The translations under genes were made by a program, and so were the position numbers. From contig JAITLQ010000015.1 in the NCBI GenBank assembly GCA_031277795.1, forward strand, positions 124,001 through 188,000: a stretch of 64,000 nt of DNA, read 5' to 3'. The first letter of the stretch is position 1. Each line of letters begins with the position of its first letter. Source of the DNA: Arthrobacter sp. GTDB taxonomy: Bacteria; Actinomycetota; Actinomycetes; Actinomycetales; Micrococcaceae. Positions 9,119 through 17,768 of this stretch are shown here, piece after piece. The notes below the pieces were generated by a model. That model worked only from the letters and a program-made list of their open reading frames with translations, did not search any database and had not been told where the DNA came from.

Positions 9119-10007
9119 TCCGCGCCGTCTTGCCCTTTTTCTGGCCGTGGTGGACCACGGCACCGTTACCGCGGCCGCGGAGGCCGTGCGCCTGGCGCAA
9201 CCCGCGCTGAGCCGGCAGCTGAAGTCGCTGCAGGCGGAGCTGAAGATCAAGCTGTTCGAGCCAAGTGGACAGCGGCTGGTGCTCACCCCTGGCGGCAGGG
9301 CCTTCATCCCGATCGCGCGCCGATTGGTGCAGCAAGAGATCGAGGCCGTGCGGGCCGTGGAAGTGTTGCGCTCCGGTGGGGTGCGGCGGCTGGCGTGTGT
9401 GGCCACCGGCGCTTCCATCCGCGGCTTCATCGCGCGCTACATCGCCGCCGCTGGGCGTTCCATACCGCTCATCACCACGCGGGCCGCCGGGCACTACGCG
9501 CTTGAACCGGAGCTTGATCGAGGGGCGGACTTCATCGTGACGCCGGTGGCGCCGTCTGGGCGACTGGAGCAAGAACTGATCGGCGTGGTTGGGGTGCGGG
9601 CCTGTGTCCCGGCGCGGCACGCGTGGGAAGGGCGCGACGAGATCGGGGTCGCGGAACTTGCCGGGCAGACGCTCCTGGTGCCACCCCCGCACACGGTGAG
9701 CCGGCAGCTCGTGGACCAGGTGTTGGCTACGTATGACGTCGTGCCGGCGGACATTATCGAATGCGAGGACGGAGCCACCATTCAGGCCCTCGCCGCCGCC
9801 GGGCACGGTATCGGCATGAGCACGGAGCATCGCGAATACGGCACCTGGGCGTGTGAACTGACGACGCCGGACGGTGCACCCATGCCGACCATGGGGCTGT
9901 GGATGGCCTGGTTGCGCGGTCACTATGCGGAGGATCTGCTGCGCGAAATTGCCGCCGGCATGCGACCGTTCGCCGCGCATCGCTCCTATCGACCCGGGCT
10001 GACGTAG
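9114..10007 (+). CDS. LysR-family transcriptional regulator
   Basis: A 297-residue LTTR. The winged helix-turn-helix is at residues about 1-60 (LALFLAVVDHGTVTAAAEAV, AQPALSRQLKSLQAEL). The linker helix follows, and then the two-lobe periplasmic-binding-protein-like effector domain (about 88-290). It lies between the divergent MHS transporter and the downstream amidohydrolase cluster, the classic position for an LTTR controlling a catabolic operon with its inducer. The start at 9114 follows TATGAT at 7 nt; an in-frame ATG at 9102 is less likely because it lies inside that box. The operator candidates are the inverted repeats at 9086-9118 and 10038-10057. Confidence 0.88.
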   Translation: MNPRRLALFLAVVDHGTVTAAAEAVRLAQPALSRQLKSLQAELKIKLFEPSGQRLVLTPGGRAFIPIARRLVQQEIEAVRAVEVLRSGGVRRLACVATGASIRGFIARYIAAAGRSIPLITTRAAGHYALEPELDRGADFIVTPVAPSGRLEQELIGVVGVRACVPARHAWEGRDEIGVAELAGQTLLVPPPHTVSRQLVDQVLATYDVVPADIIECEDGATIQALAAAGHGIGMSTEHREYGTWACELTTPDGAPMPTMGLWMAWLRGHYAEDLLREIAAGMRPFAAHRSYRPGLT

Positions 10008-10037
10008 GAGTCCGACGCGATTCTATGCCGAATTGCG

Positions 10038-10057
10038 CTCATTGATACAGCAATGAG
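10038..10057 (+). promoter_or_regulatory. Candidate LysR operator upstream of the first amidohydrolase gene
   Basis: Perfect 7-bp arms CTCATTG and CAATGAG are separated by 6 nt. A TTGGAC hexamer follows at 10061, and an AATACT-like -10 lies near 10086. The position, about 70 nt before the ATG, fits an activator site for the LTTR at 9114-10007. Confidence 0.5.
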
Positions 10058-10125
10058 GCATTGGACAGCATGAATAGCGGCTCCCAATACTGGATGGGAT
10101 CGTGTTGCCCATCACAGGAGGAAGC

Positions 10126-11766
10126 ATGCTTGACGTGCTCTACACCGGCGGACTCTTCCACACCATGGACCCGAGCCGACCGGTGGCGACTTCCATGGCG
10201 GTTCACGCCGGCCGCATCGTCGCCATGGACGCAGAGCTGTCCAGCGCGGTCTTCCGTGAGGTGGTGGACCTCAAAGGCGCGGCGGTGGTCCCGGGCTTCC
10301 ACGACGCCCACCTCCACCTGAGCATGCTGGGGGAGGCGCTTGGCCATGTCGATGTGCGGCCCTCCGCGGTCCGTACGCTCGAAGAACTGCTCGCTGCCGT
10401 GGCGAGCGCCGCCCGCGCGGCCGCCCCCGGGGCGTGGATCGTCGGCGAGGGCTACGACCAGAACTACCTCGGGGATCGCCATCCCACCGCCGAAGAACTC
10501 GACGCCGTCAGCTACGGCCACCCCGTCTACCTCGTGCACGCCTCGCACCACATGGGCGTCGCCAACACCGCCGCCTTCGAGCTGGCCGGCTATCCCGAGC
10601 GCCGCGGACTCGTCGCCCCGGAAGGGGGCGCCGTGCCCACGGACGGCGACGGACGCGCCGTCGGGCTCTTGGTGGAGACGGCCAAGGATCTCGTGCTGTC
10701 TGCCTTGCCGGCCAAGAGCGTCGAAGACATCGCCGGCTTCGTGCGCGCCGGGTCTGAGGCGCTCCTGCCGTTGGGCATCACCTCGGCCACCGAGCCGGGC
10801 ATCGGTGCCCCCGACCACATCGGCCACTCCCTGCAGGATCTGGCGGGCTTCCAGCTGGCGCAGGAGAGCGGCCGGCTGAAGGTCCGCACCACCGTGATGC
10901 CGTACCTGACCGCCCTCCACGAGCTCGGCGCCGAGCGGCACGCCGGCCACGCGCTCTTCGGGCTGGACCTGGGTCTGCGCAGCGGCTTCGGCAACGACAC
11001 CCTGCGGATCGGGCCCACCAAGGTGCTCTCCGATGGCTCGCTCATCGGCCGCAGCGCCTTCATGTGCTGCGACTACGCGGCGGAGCCGGGCGAACGCGGG
11101 CTCCTGCAGTTCTCGGAGGGGCTCCTGCGCGAGCGGCTCATCGGCGCCCACCTGGCCGGGTGGCAGCTCGCCATCCACGCCATCGGGGACGCCGCCCTCG
11201 ACCTGATGCTTGACGTCATCGAGGAGGCCCAGGCGTTGCTCCCGCGGCCCGACGCGCGCCACCGCATCGAGCACGCCTCGGTGGCCTCGGACGCGCAGAT
11301 CGAGCGCATGGCCCGCCTTGGCGTGGTGCCCGTGCCGCAGGGCCGCTTCGTCTACGAACTCGGCGAGGGCGTGCACCGCGCGCTCGGCACCGAGCGTTCC
11401 GCCTTGGCGTATCGCGTGCGTTCCTTCCTCGACGCTGGCATCGACATCCCGGCCAGCACCGACGCGCCGGTGGTGCAGGCCGATCCGATCGCCAACATCG
11501 ACGCCCTCGTGAACCGCCTGACCCACACGGGTGAGGTCTTCGGCGAGGCCGAACGCATCACGGCGGAGCAGGCCGTCCGCGCCTACACCGTGGGCAGCGC
11601 CCGCGCCGTGCACCAAGAGGGGTTCAAGGGATCCCTCAGCCGCGGCAAACTCGCGGACTTCGTGACCCTGTCCGAGGACCTGCTCGCCGTCCCGGCGCAC
11701 GCGATCAAGGACGTCGCCGTCACCGCCACGGTGCTCGGTGGCGAACTCGCCGCCGGCGCGCTCTGA
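10126..11766 (+). CDS. YtcJ-type metal-dependent amidohydrolase (paralogue 1)
   Basis: A 546-residue member of the amidohydrolase superfamily, amidohydrolase_3/YtcJ group. After the N-terminal beta-sandwich, the metal motif FHDAHLHLS gives H62 and H64. Further ligands appear in HAIGDAALDL, HRIEHASVASD and ASTDAPV. The conserved GPTKVLSDGSLIGRS carries a candidate bridging lysine. The ATG at 10126 has a strong AGGAGGA site. Family members hydrolyse amide, formamide or carbamate bonds. It is the first gene of a plus-strand run with a ThDP enzyme, an aldehyde dehydrogenase and a second paralogue of itself, so it probably performs an initial hydrolysis. The substrate is unknown. Confidence 0.85.
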   Translation: MLDVLYTGGLFHTMDPSRPVATSMAVHAGRIVAMDAELSSAVFREVVDLKGAAVVPGFHDAHLHLSMLGEALGHVDVRPSAVRTLEELLAAVASAARAAAPGAWIVGEGYDQNYLGDRHPTAEELDAVSYGHPVYLVHASHHMGVANTAAFELAGYPERRGLVAPEGGAVPTDGDGRAVGLLVETAKDLVLSALPAKSVEDIAGFVRAGSEALLPLGITSATEPGIGAPDHIGHSLQDLAGFQLAQESGRLKVRTTVMPYLTALHELGAERHAGHALFGLDLGLRSGFGNDTLRIGPTKVLSDGSLIGRSAFMCCDYAAEPGERGLLQFSEGLLRERLIGAHLAGWQLAIHAIGDAALDLMLDVIEEAQALLPRPDARHRIEHASVASDAQIERMARLGVVPVPQGRFVYELGEGVHRALGTERSALAYRVRSFLDAGIDIPASTDAPVVQADPIANIDALVNRLTHTGEVFGEAERITAEQAVRAYTVGSARAVHQEGFKGSLSRGKLADFVTLSEDLLAVPAHAIKDVAVTATVLGGELAAGAL

Positions 11767-11808
11767 ATCATCCGTTCCCCCACCCACGTCCCACCGAAAG
11801 GACGCCAC

Positions 11809-13515
11809 GTGTCCACCCCCACACACGCCGGACAGGCGATCGTCGACTCCCTCAAGCTGCACGGCGTGGAGCGCGTCTTCACGGTCCCGGGCGAAAGCTA
11901 TCTTGCCGTTCTCGACGGTCTGCATGCCTCCGGGATCGAGAACGTCGTTTGTCGGCAGGAGGGCGGCGCCTCCTACATGGCCGAGGCCACCGGCAAGGCA
12001 ACGGGCCGCCCCGGCGTCGCCATGGTGACTCGCGGGCCCGGCGCCTCCAACGCCTTCGTTGGCGTGCACGTCGCCTGGCAGGACGGCAGCCCCATGGTGC
12101 TGTTCGTCGGGCTGGTGCCCACGGCCGATCGAATGCGCGAGTCCTTCCAGGAGTTCGATCCATACGCTTGGTTCGGTACGCAGACCAAGCGCGTGTTTGT
12201 GCTGGATGAGCCAGGACGCGCGAGTGAAGTCGTGGCCGAGGCCTTTTTTGCCGCCTCATCCGGACGCCCCGGCCCAGTAGTGGTCGGTCTGCCGGAGGAT
12301 GTCATTGCCCGGGAATTCGACGGCGAACTCGTGGCGCCGCTACCGGTCGCGGAGGGTGCAGTGTCCGCTGAGACGCTCTCACGCATGATGCAGGCGCTGA
12401 GCCGGGCCGAACGTCCCGCTCTGCTGGTGGGCGGGCAACGGTGGACTCCTCGGGCTGCGGCGGACGTCACCGCCTTTGCCGAGCGGCACGGGCTGCCCGT
12501 GCTGCAGGATTGGCACGCCTCAGATCGCGTCCCGTTCTCCTCGCCCGTCAACATGGGTTCGCTCGGATACGGCCGCAGCGACGTCGCCGCCTCGATGTTG
12601 GAATACGCCGATGTGCTCATCGCGATCGGAGCGCTCCCGACCGACGTCCCCACCGATGGCTACACCTTGCGCCAACGCAAGGACGCCACGACCATCGTCG
12701 TGTCCATCGACACCGAATTGCGCGGACGTTCCGGCGCGGTGACGGAGCACGTGCTCGCCTCGCCGGTGGCCCTTGCCGAGGCCCTGCGGGAGGTGACGCT
12801 GCCCGGCGCAGTGGAGCTGGCCGAGCGTTGGGACGTGTGGCGTTCAGCGGGTCGCGCCGCGCAGCTTCGTCTGTCCACCCTTCCTCCGCTGGAACACTTG
12901 CCGGCCACCGCACCCGGCACCGCCCACATGTCGGGGCTCATGGCCGTGCTCTTGCGCGGGCTCCCGGCGGAGACCATCAACACGGTCGGCGCCGGGAATC
13001 ACACGGCGTGGGCCCAGAACTACGTCCCGACCGAGGTGTTTCCAGCTCAACTGGCCACGCGCAACGGCTCCATGGGGTACTCCATCCCGGCCGCAGTGGC
13101 CGCCGGGATGGCCTTTCCGCAGCGTCCCGTGATCGCCGTCTGCGGCGACGGCGAGTTCCTCATGAACGGGCAGGAGTTGGCCACGGCCGCTCAGTACGGC
13201 GTGCCGTTGCTCGTGGTGGTCATGGCCAACGGCCAGTACGGCACCATCCGCGCGCACCAGGAGGGCCACTACCCCGGCCGGGTCTCGGGGACGCAGCTGA
13301 ACAACCCGAACTTCGCCACCTTCGCCGAGGCCTTCGGCGCCCACGGCGAGTTTGTCGACGACGATGCTCAGATCGAGGCGGCCGCGGAACGCGCACTACA
13401 GGCCGTGCTGGGTGAGGGGCGCAGTGCCGTCATCCACATCGTGACCGACCAAGCGATCGACTTGCCGACGCCGGCCAAGGCACAGCTCGACGACGGCGCC
13501 CCCGTCGCCGTCTGA
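11809..13515 (+). CDS. ThDP-dependent enzyme of the acetolactate synthase / benzoylformate decarboxylase type
   Basis: A 568-residue protein with the three domains of the POX/AHAS family. The cofactor-activating glutamate is in VVCRQEGGASYMAEATG (E51). The central Rossmann-like domain spans about 190-330. The C-terminal ThDP motif starts with CGDGEFLMNGQEL (about 444-456) and ends with MANGQYGT. The GTG start is backed by GAAAGGAC. It has neither the regulatory subunit gene nor the neighbours of a branched-chain pathway. Flanked by an amidohydrolase and a semialdehyde dehydrogenase, it more likely decarboxylates a 2-oxo acid to the aldehyde used by the next enzyme. The specific substrate is not readable from sequence. 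Confidence 0.83.
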   Translation: MSTPTHAGQAIVDSLKLHGVERVFTVPGESYLAVLDGLHASGIENVVCRQEGGASYMAEATGKATGRPGVAMVTRGPGASNAFVGVHVAWQDGSPMVLFVGLVPTADRMRESFQEFDPYAWFGTQTKRVFVLDEPGRASEVVAEAFFAASSGRPGPVVVGLPEDVIAREFDGELVAPLPVAEGAVSAETLSRMMQALSRAERPALLVGGQRWTPRAAADVTAFAERHGLPVLQDWHASDRVPFSSPVNMGSLGYGRSDVAASMLEYADVLIAIGALPTDVPTDGYTLRQRKDATTIVVSIDTELRGRSGAVTEHVLASPVALAEALREVTLPGAVELAERWDVWRSAGRAAQLRLSTLPPLEHLPATAPGTAHMSGLMAVLLRGLPAETINTVGAGNHTAWAQNYVPTEVFPAQLATRNGSMGYSIPAAVAAGMAFPQRPVIAVCGDGEFLMNGQELATAAQYGVPLLVVVMANGQYGTIRAHQEGHYPGRVSGTQLNNPNFATFAEAFGAHGEFVDDDAQIEAAAERALQAVLGEGRSAVIHIVTDQAIDLPTPAKAQLDDGAPVAV

Positions 13516-13522
13516 ACACGAA

Positions 13523-13548
13523 GGGCCGGCGGGCGTACCCGCCGGCCC
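13523..13548 (+). terminator. Hairpin terminator or attenuator inside the catabolic cluster
   Basis: Perfect 11-bp arms GGGCCGGCGGG/CCCGCCGGCCC with a 4-nt loop, 8 nt after the ThDP gene stop. As it lies between same-strand genes, it may only reduce transcription of the downstream pair. Confidence 0.6.
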
Positions 13549-13591
13549 TCTCCCATCCCAGCGTCACGTCACCACAGAAAGCGACACAACC

Positions 13592-14983
13592 ATGAGCAAC
13601 TACGCCGTGACCAACCCAGCCACCGGCAGGGTGGAGGCCGAGCACCCCCTCGCGACCGAGGCCCAACTCGAGGCCTCGGTGTCCTCCGCGCAGGCGGCCT
13701 TCGAGACGTGGCGAGGCAGCGCCGTCGAGCAGCGCGCGGCGCTCCTCGCTCGCGTGGCCCAGGCCTATGAGGATCGGCGCGACGAGCTCGCGGCGATCAT
13801 CACCAGGGAGATGGGCAAGCCCCTGTTCCAGGCGGGCATCGAGGTCGACATCGTGGCCTCGATCTACCGCTACTACGCCACCAACGGGCCCGGGTTCCTG
13901 GCCGACGAGGCGCTCCCGGTCGCCGCTGGCGGCGAAGCGGTGGTGCGCAAGGAGGGGCTCGGAGTGCTCCTCGGGATCATGCCGTGGAACTTCCCGTACT
14001 ACCAGGTGGCCCGCTTCGCGGCGCCGAACCTCATGAACGGCAACACGGTTCTGCTCAAGCACGCCCCGCAGTGCCCGGAGTCGGCGCTTGCGATGGAGGA
14101 AATCTTCCGCGAAGCGGGGGCGGCGGAGGGGACGTACGTCAACGTCTTCGCCAGCAACGAGCAGGTGTCGACGCTCATCGCCGATGATCGCGTGGTGGGC
14201 GTTTCCCTGACCGGTTCCGAGCGGGCCGGCGCGGCGGTGGCTGCCCAGGCCGGGGCGGCGTTGAAGAAGGTCGTCCTGGAGCTCGGGGGCTCGGATGCCT
14301 TCATCGTCTTGGAGGACGCCGATGTGGAGCAGGCCGTGGGCCACGCGATCCTCGGTCGCTTCGGCAACACCGGCCAGGCGTGCAACGCGGCCAAGCGCAT
14401 CATCGTGGTGGACGCCGTGGCCGATCGCTTCGAGGCGGCCTACGTGGCGGCGGTCGAGGGGCTGAGCGTGGGCGATCCGATGGAGGCGACGACCTTCCTG
14501 GGCCCGCTCTCCTCCGCGGCCGCCCGGGACGGCCTGGATGCCCAGGTCCGCGGGGCCCTGGAGCAGGGCGCCGTGGCGCTGACCGGCGGCGCGCCGCAGC
14601 CGGGCCCCGGGGCGTTCTTTGCTCCGACGGTCCTCAGCGGCGTCACCGCCGACATGGACGCATACCACCAAGAGCTCTTCGGCCCCGTGGCCGTGCTGCA
14701 TCGCGTGGCGGACGCCGACGCCGCCGTCGCCCTCGCCAACGATTCCTCCTACGGGCTGGGGGCCTCGGTGCACTCCGCCGATGTGGCGCGGGCTCGGGCG
14801 ATCGCCGAGCGCCTCGAGGTGGGCATGGTCGCCATCAACGAACCCTCCGGCACGGCGGCCGAGCTGCCCTTCGGCGGCGTGAAGCGTTCCGGCTTCGGGC
14901 GGGAGCTCGGGGCCGAGGGCATGGGCGAATTCGTGAACCGCAAGCTCGTGCGCACGGCTGCCATCCAGGGCGGTGTGGCATGA
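13592..14983 (+). CDS. Succinate-semialdehyde-dehydrogenase-like aldehyde dehydrogenase
   Basis: A 463-residue NAD(P)-dependent aldehyde dehydrogenase close to the GabD1/Sad group. Substrate and cofactor motifs include MPWNFPYYQVARFAAP (oxyanion Asn) and the general base glutamate in LELGGSDAF (E230). The catalytic cysteine is in GNTGQACNAAKR (C264). The C-terminal half contains the usual NEPSGTAAELPFGGVKRSGFG. It overlaps the second amidohydrolase gene by 4 nt (ATGA), so the two are co-translated. In context it would oxidise the aldehyde made by the ThDP enzyme to an acid. Succinate semialdehyde is one possible substrate, and it is also the end product of the Hpa pathway encoded elsewhere in the window. 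Confidence 0.83.
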   Translation: MSNYAVTNPATGRVEAEHPLATEAQLEASVSSAQAAFETWRGSAVEQRAALLARVAQAYEDRRDELAAIITREMGKPLFQAGIEVDIVASIYRYYATNGPGFLADEALPVAAGGEAVVRKEGLGVLLGIMPWNFPYYQVARFAAPNLMNGNTVLLKHAPQCPESALAMEEIFREAGAAEGTYVNVFASNEQVSTLIADDRVVGVSLTGSERAGAAVAAQAGAALKKVVLELGGSDAFIVLEDADVEQAVGHAILGRFGNTGQACNAAKRIIVVDAVADRFEAAYVAAVEGLSVGDPMEATTFLGPLSSAAARDGLDAQVRGALEQGAVALTGGAPQPGPGAFFAPTVLSGVTADMDAYHQELFGPVAVLHRVADADAAVALANDSSYGLGASVHSADVARARAIAERLEVGMVAINEPSGTAAELPFGGVKRSGFGRELGAEGMGEFVNRKLVRTAAIQGGVA

Positions 14984-16593
14984 GGGTCGATTCGATCTGG
15001 CGGAACGGACGCTTCTGGACGGGAACCGGGGAGCGGCCGGAGGCGCACGCGCTGGCCGTGTTACACGGGCGCATCGTCGCGGTGGACGACCTGGAGGGCC
15101 TGGAAGCGGACGAGGTCCACGACCTCGACGGCGCTCGCGTGGTGCCGGGCCTGCACGACGCTCACCACCACCTGAGCCTGACCGGCCACCGCCTCGGCAT
15201 GGTGGATCTGAAGGGACTCACCGAGCTGGAGGAGCTCTACTCCCGGCTCGCCGCCCGCGCCGCGGAGCTCGGCCCAGACGAGTGGGTCAAGGCCACGTAC
15301 TACGACCAGAACCTCATGAACGGCGAGCACCCCAGCGCCGAGGGCATCGACGCCGCGGTTGGCGGGCGTCCGGCCATCGTGGAGCACGTCTCGGGCCACA
15401 TGATCGTGGCGAACACCCGGGCCATGGAGCTGGCAGGTTTCGCGGATCGGCGCCACCCGGACATCGACGGTGGCCGGGTGTTCCGCGACGCGGACGGCCG
15501 CGCCACGGGCCTGTTGCAGGAGCGGGCGGCCAATCCGGTGCGCGAGGCGTCCTCGAACGTGAGCAAGGCCGAGATCCTCGAGGCCCTCGAACGCGCGTCC
15601 GAGCAGGCCGTGTCCTACGGCCTCACGAGCCTGACGGAGCCGGGCGTCGTGGCCTCCGGCACGCTCACCACGCGCTGCGCCGACGTGGACGCCTACCAAA
15701 CGGCGGTCGCGACGGGTCGGATCAAGCCGCGCATGACGATCATGCCCTTCCACACCGCGCTCCACCCGCTCGATGCACCCGCCGGTTGGCAGAGCCTGGA
15801 CTGGGGCATCCGCACGGGGCTCGGCGACGACCGCCTGCGCATCGGGCCGGTGAAGATCGTGTCCGACGGTTCGCTCATCGGCCGCTCCGCCGCCGTGCAC
15901 CAGTGCTATTGCGGGGAGCCGGAGAACGTCGGCGTCATGCAGCTTTCAGGGGAGGAACTGCGCGCGGCGCTCATCTCCTACCACCGCGCCGGCTGGGCCG
16001 TGGCGACCCACGCGATCGGCGACCGGGCCATCGATCACGTGCTCGACGCCGTGGAGGTGGCCCAGCGCCTCGAGCCGCGCCGGGTGCGCCACCGGATCGA
16101 GCACTTCGCGATCGCCTCGGACGAGCAGGTGGCCAGGTGCGCGGACCTGGGCGTCATCCCGGTGCCGCAGGGCGTCTTCATCTCCGACTTCGGCGACGGC
16201 ATCCTGGAGGCGATCGGCCCGGAGCGTTCGGCCGGGACCTATCGCATGCGCTCGCTCCTCGACGCCGGGATGGTGGTCCCCGGTTCCACGGATTCGCCGG
16301 TCTCCGACGCGAATCCCTTCGTCTCGATGCACGATCTGGTCAACCGCAAGACGCATTCCGGAGCCGACTTCGCGCCGGCCGAGCGCGTGAGCATCGAGGA
16401 GGCGCTGCACGCCTACACCGTGGGCTCGGCCCACGCCGTGGGGCGCGAGGACGCCGTCGGCACGCTCGCCGTGGGCCGGCTCGCCGACTTCGTGGTGCTC
16501 TCCGAGGACCTGCTGCAGGTCCCCGCCGAGCGCATCCGCGAGGTCCAGGCGATGCGCACTGTGGTGGGCGGGGAGACGGTCTTCTCCTGGTAG
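14980..16593 (+). CDS. YtcJ-type metal-dependent amidohydrolase (paralogue 2)
   Basis: A 537-residue paralogue of the protein at 10126-11766. Shared blocks include VVPGLHDAHHHLSL (HxH ligands), TYYDQNLMNGEHPSAE and RLRIGPVKIVSDGSLIGRS. Also shared are RHRIEHFAIASD, PGSTDSPVSDANP and a C-terminal LADFVVLSEDLLQVPA. The ATG overlaps the dehydrogenase stop, so it is coupled to it. Two related hydrolases bracketing the ThDP enzyme and dehydrogenase suggest two different amide-bond steps, or two related substrates, in the same pathway. They probably arose by duplication, but they are clearly diverged. Confidence 0.85.
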   Translation: MRVDSIWRNGRFWTGTGERPEAHALAVLHGRIVAVDDLEGLEADEVHDLDGARVVPGLHDAHHHLSLTGHRLGMVDLKGLTELEELYSRLAARAAELGPDEWVKATYYDQNLMNGEHPSAEGIDAAVGGRPAIVEHVSGHMIVANTRAMELAGFADRRHPDIDGGRVFRDADGRATGLLQERAANPVREASSNVSKAEILEALERASEQAVSYGLTSLTEPGVVASGTLTTRCADVDAYQTAVATGRIKPRMTIMPFHTALHPLDAPAGWQSLDWGIRTGLGDDRLRIGPVKIVSDGSLIGRSAAVHQCYCGEPENVGVMQLSGEELRAALISYHRAGWAVATHAIGDRAIDHVLDAVEVAQRLEPRRVRHRIEHFAIASDEQVARCADLGVIPVPQGVFISDFGDGILEAIGPERSAGTYRMRSLLDAGMVVPGSTDSPVSDANPFVSMHDLVNRKTHSGADFAPAERVSIEEALHAYTVGSAHAVGREDAVGTLAVGRLADFVVLSEDLLQVPAERIREVQAMRTVVGGETVFSW

Positions 16594-16606
16594 CCGCCGG
16601 TTCTTG

Positions 16607-16666
16607 ACGCACGACGACGCTGTCCCGGCCTTCCCCACGGAAGGCCGGGACAGCGTCGTCGTGCGT
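16607..16666. terminator. Very long bidirectional terminator hairpin
   Basis: Two perfectly complementary 28-nt arms (16607-16634 and 16639-16666) enclose a 4-nt loop between convergent genes. It lies 13 nt after one stop codon and 8 nt from the other, so it can terminate both strands. Confidence 0.85.
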
Positions 16667-16674
16667 TGGGCGTC

Positions 16675-17544
16675 CTAGAAGCCGTACACCTCGGGGCGGC
16701 GGTCCTTGATCACGTCGTTGAAGGGGCCGAGCGCCTTGTCGCGCGAGGCTTCGAGCTCCACCTCGGCGCTCAGCAACGCCGGGCGGCCGTAGGCGGTGGG
16801 GGTGAGGGCGAAGCCGTCTTGGCCCACGATGAGGGAACCGCCGACCCAATCGGAGCCGACCTCCTCGTCGAGGCGTTCGGCGCCCGTGCGGTCGCAGACG
16901 GCAAACGCCACGCGGTTCTGGCGGGCCGCCGCCTCGACCACGATCTGCTCCCGCGCGCGTGAGCCCTCGGGGCGCGGCTCGAGCGGCCAGTTCACGGGAG
17001 CCACGACGAGATCGGCGCCGGCGAGGGCGGCGAGGCGCGTGAACTCGGGGAACTCGAGGTCGTAACAGACCATGAGGGCCAGCCGACCGAACTGGCTGGC
17101 GACCATGGCCGGGGGCTCCGTTCCCTCGAGGAAGTGCTCCGGCTCGCGGCCCCACAGGTGCACCTTGGTGTAGCTGCCGATGATCCCGTCGGCCTCGATG
17201 ACGACGGCGACGTTGAGGAGCTGACGCCGGGGCGCACTCGTTGGCGCCGGGACGCCGCCCTCGCCGCGCGCGGGGGCCTCGGCTGGGAGGATCGCGAGGG
17301 AGGCCACGAGCGTGCTGCCCGAGCGCGCGGCGAGCTCCGTGAGCGCCCGGACGCTGGGGCCGTCCAGCGGCTCGGCCAGGGAAAGGGATTCCTCCCGGTC
17401 CCGGAAGCAGTAGCCGGAGTTGAGGAGCTCCGGGAGGACCACGATGCCGCGGGGCGCCGCGAGGACCGCCTCCGCCGCGAGGGAGAGATTGTGCTCGCGC
17501 TGGCCGACGACGAGGGGGAGCTGGGCGACGGTGACGGCAACCAT
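16675..17544 (-). CDS. Nitrilase-superfamily carbon-nitrogen hydrolase
   Basis: A 289-residue hydrolase with the complete Glu-Lys-Cys triad: E39 in VVLPELLNSGYCF, K127 in GSYTKVHLWGREP and C160 in LALMVCYDLEFPE. The motif spacing fits the aliphatic amidase/N-carbamoyl hydrolase branches and not true nitrilases, though the branch cannot be assigned with certainty. It faces the two YtcJ-type hydrolases and is followed upstream by an amidase on the same strand. It may therefore hydrolyse an amide or carbamoyl intermediate of the same compound. It appears cytosolic and has no signal peptide. Confidence 0.85.
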   Translation of the reverse strand: MVAVTVAQLPLVVGQREHNLSLAAEAVLAAPRGIVVLPELLNSGYCFRDREESLSLAEPLDGPSVRALTELAARSGSTLVASLAILPAEAPARGEGGVPAPTSAPRRQLLNVAVVIEADGIIGSYTKVHLWGREPEHFLEGTEPPAMVASQFGRLALMVCYDLEFPEFTRLAALAGADLVVAPVNWPLEPRPEGSRAREQIVVEAAARQNRVAFAVCDRTGAERLDEEVGSDWVGGSLIVGQDGFALTPTAYGRPALLSAEVELEASRDKALGPFNDVIKDRRPEVYGF

Positions 17545-17768
17545 GCCCCCAGTGTGTCGCGCGCGTCGGCGGTGCGGAAGGCCTGCGTCGCCGCTGTCTT
17601 CTCTGCGCGGTGTTCCCTGGATCGGGATCGGTGATGCGGAAGGCGAGCAAGGCCTCGGCGGCCCGGCGCCGGGGGAGCCGGGCCTCCCCGGGGGGCCCGG
17701 CCCGCCGCCGTCGTGCGGCGAAGCGAAACCCGGCGCACTCGGGGAAGGCGACCTCCCGCCGTCGAGCC

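Noticed and set aside
11809..13515. Catabolic acetolactate synthase of branched-chain metabolism
   Set aside because: No small subunit, reductoisomerase or dehydratase gene is near, and the neighbours are amidohydrolases and an aldehyde dehydrogenase.
17677..17701. Terminator between the amidase and nitrilase-family genes
   Set aside because: The 8-bp stem is GC-rich, but alternative pairings exist and no tract follows, so I did not list it as a feature.
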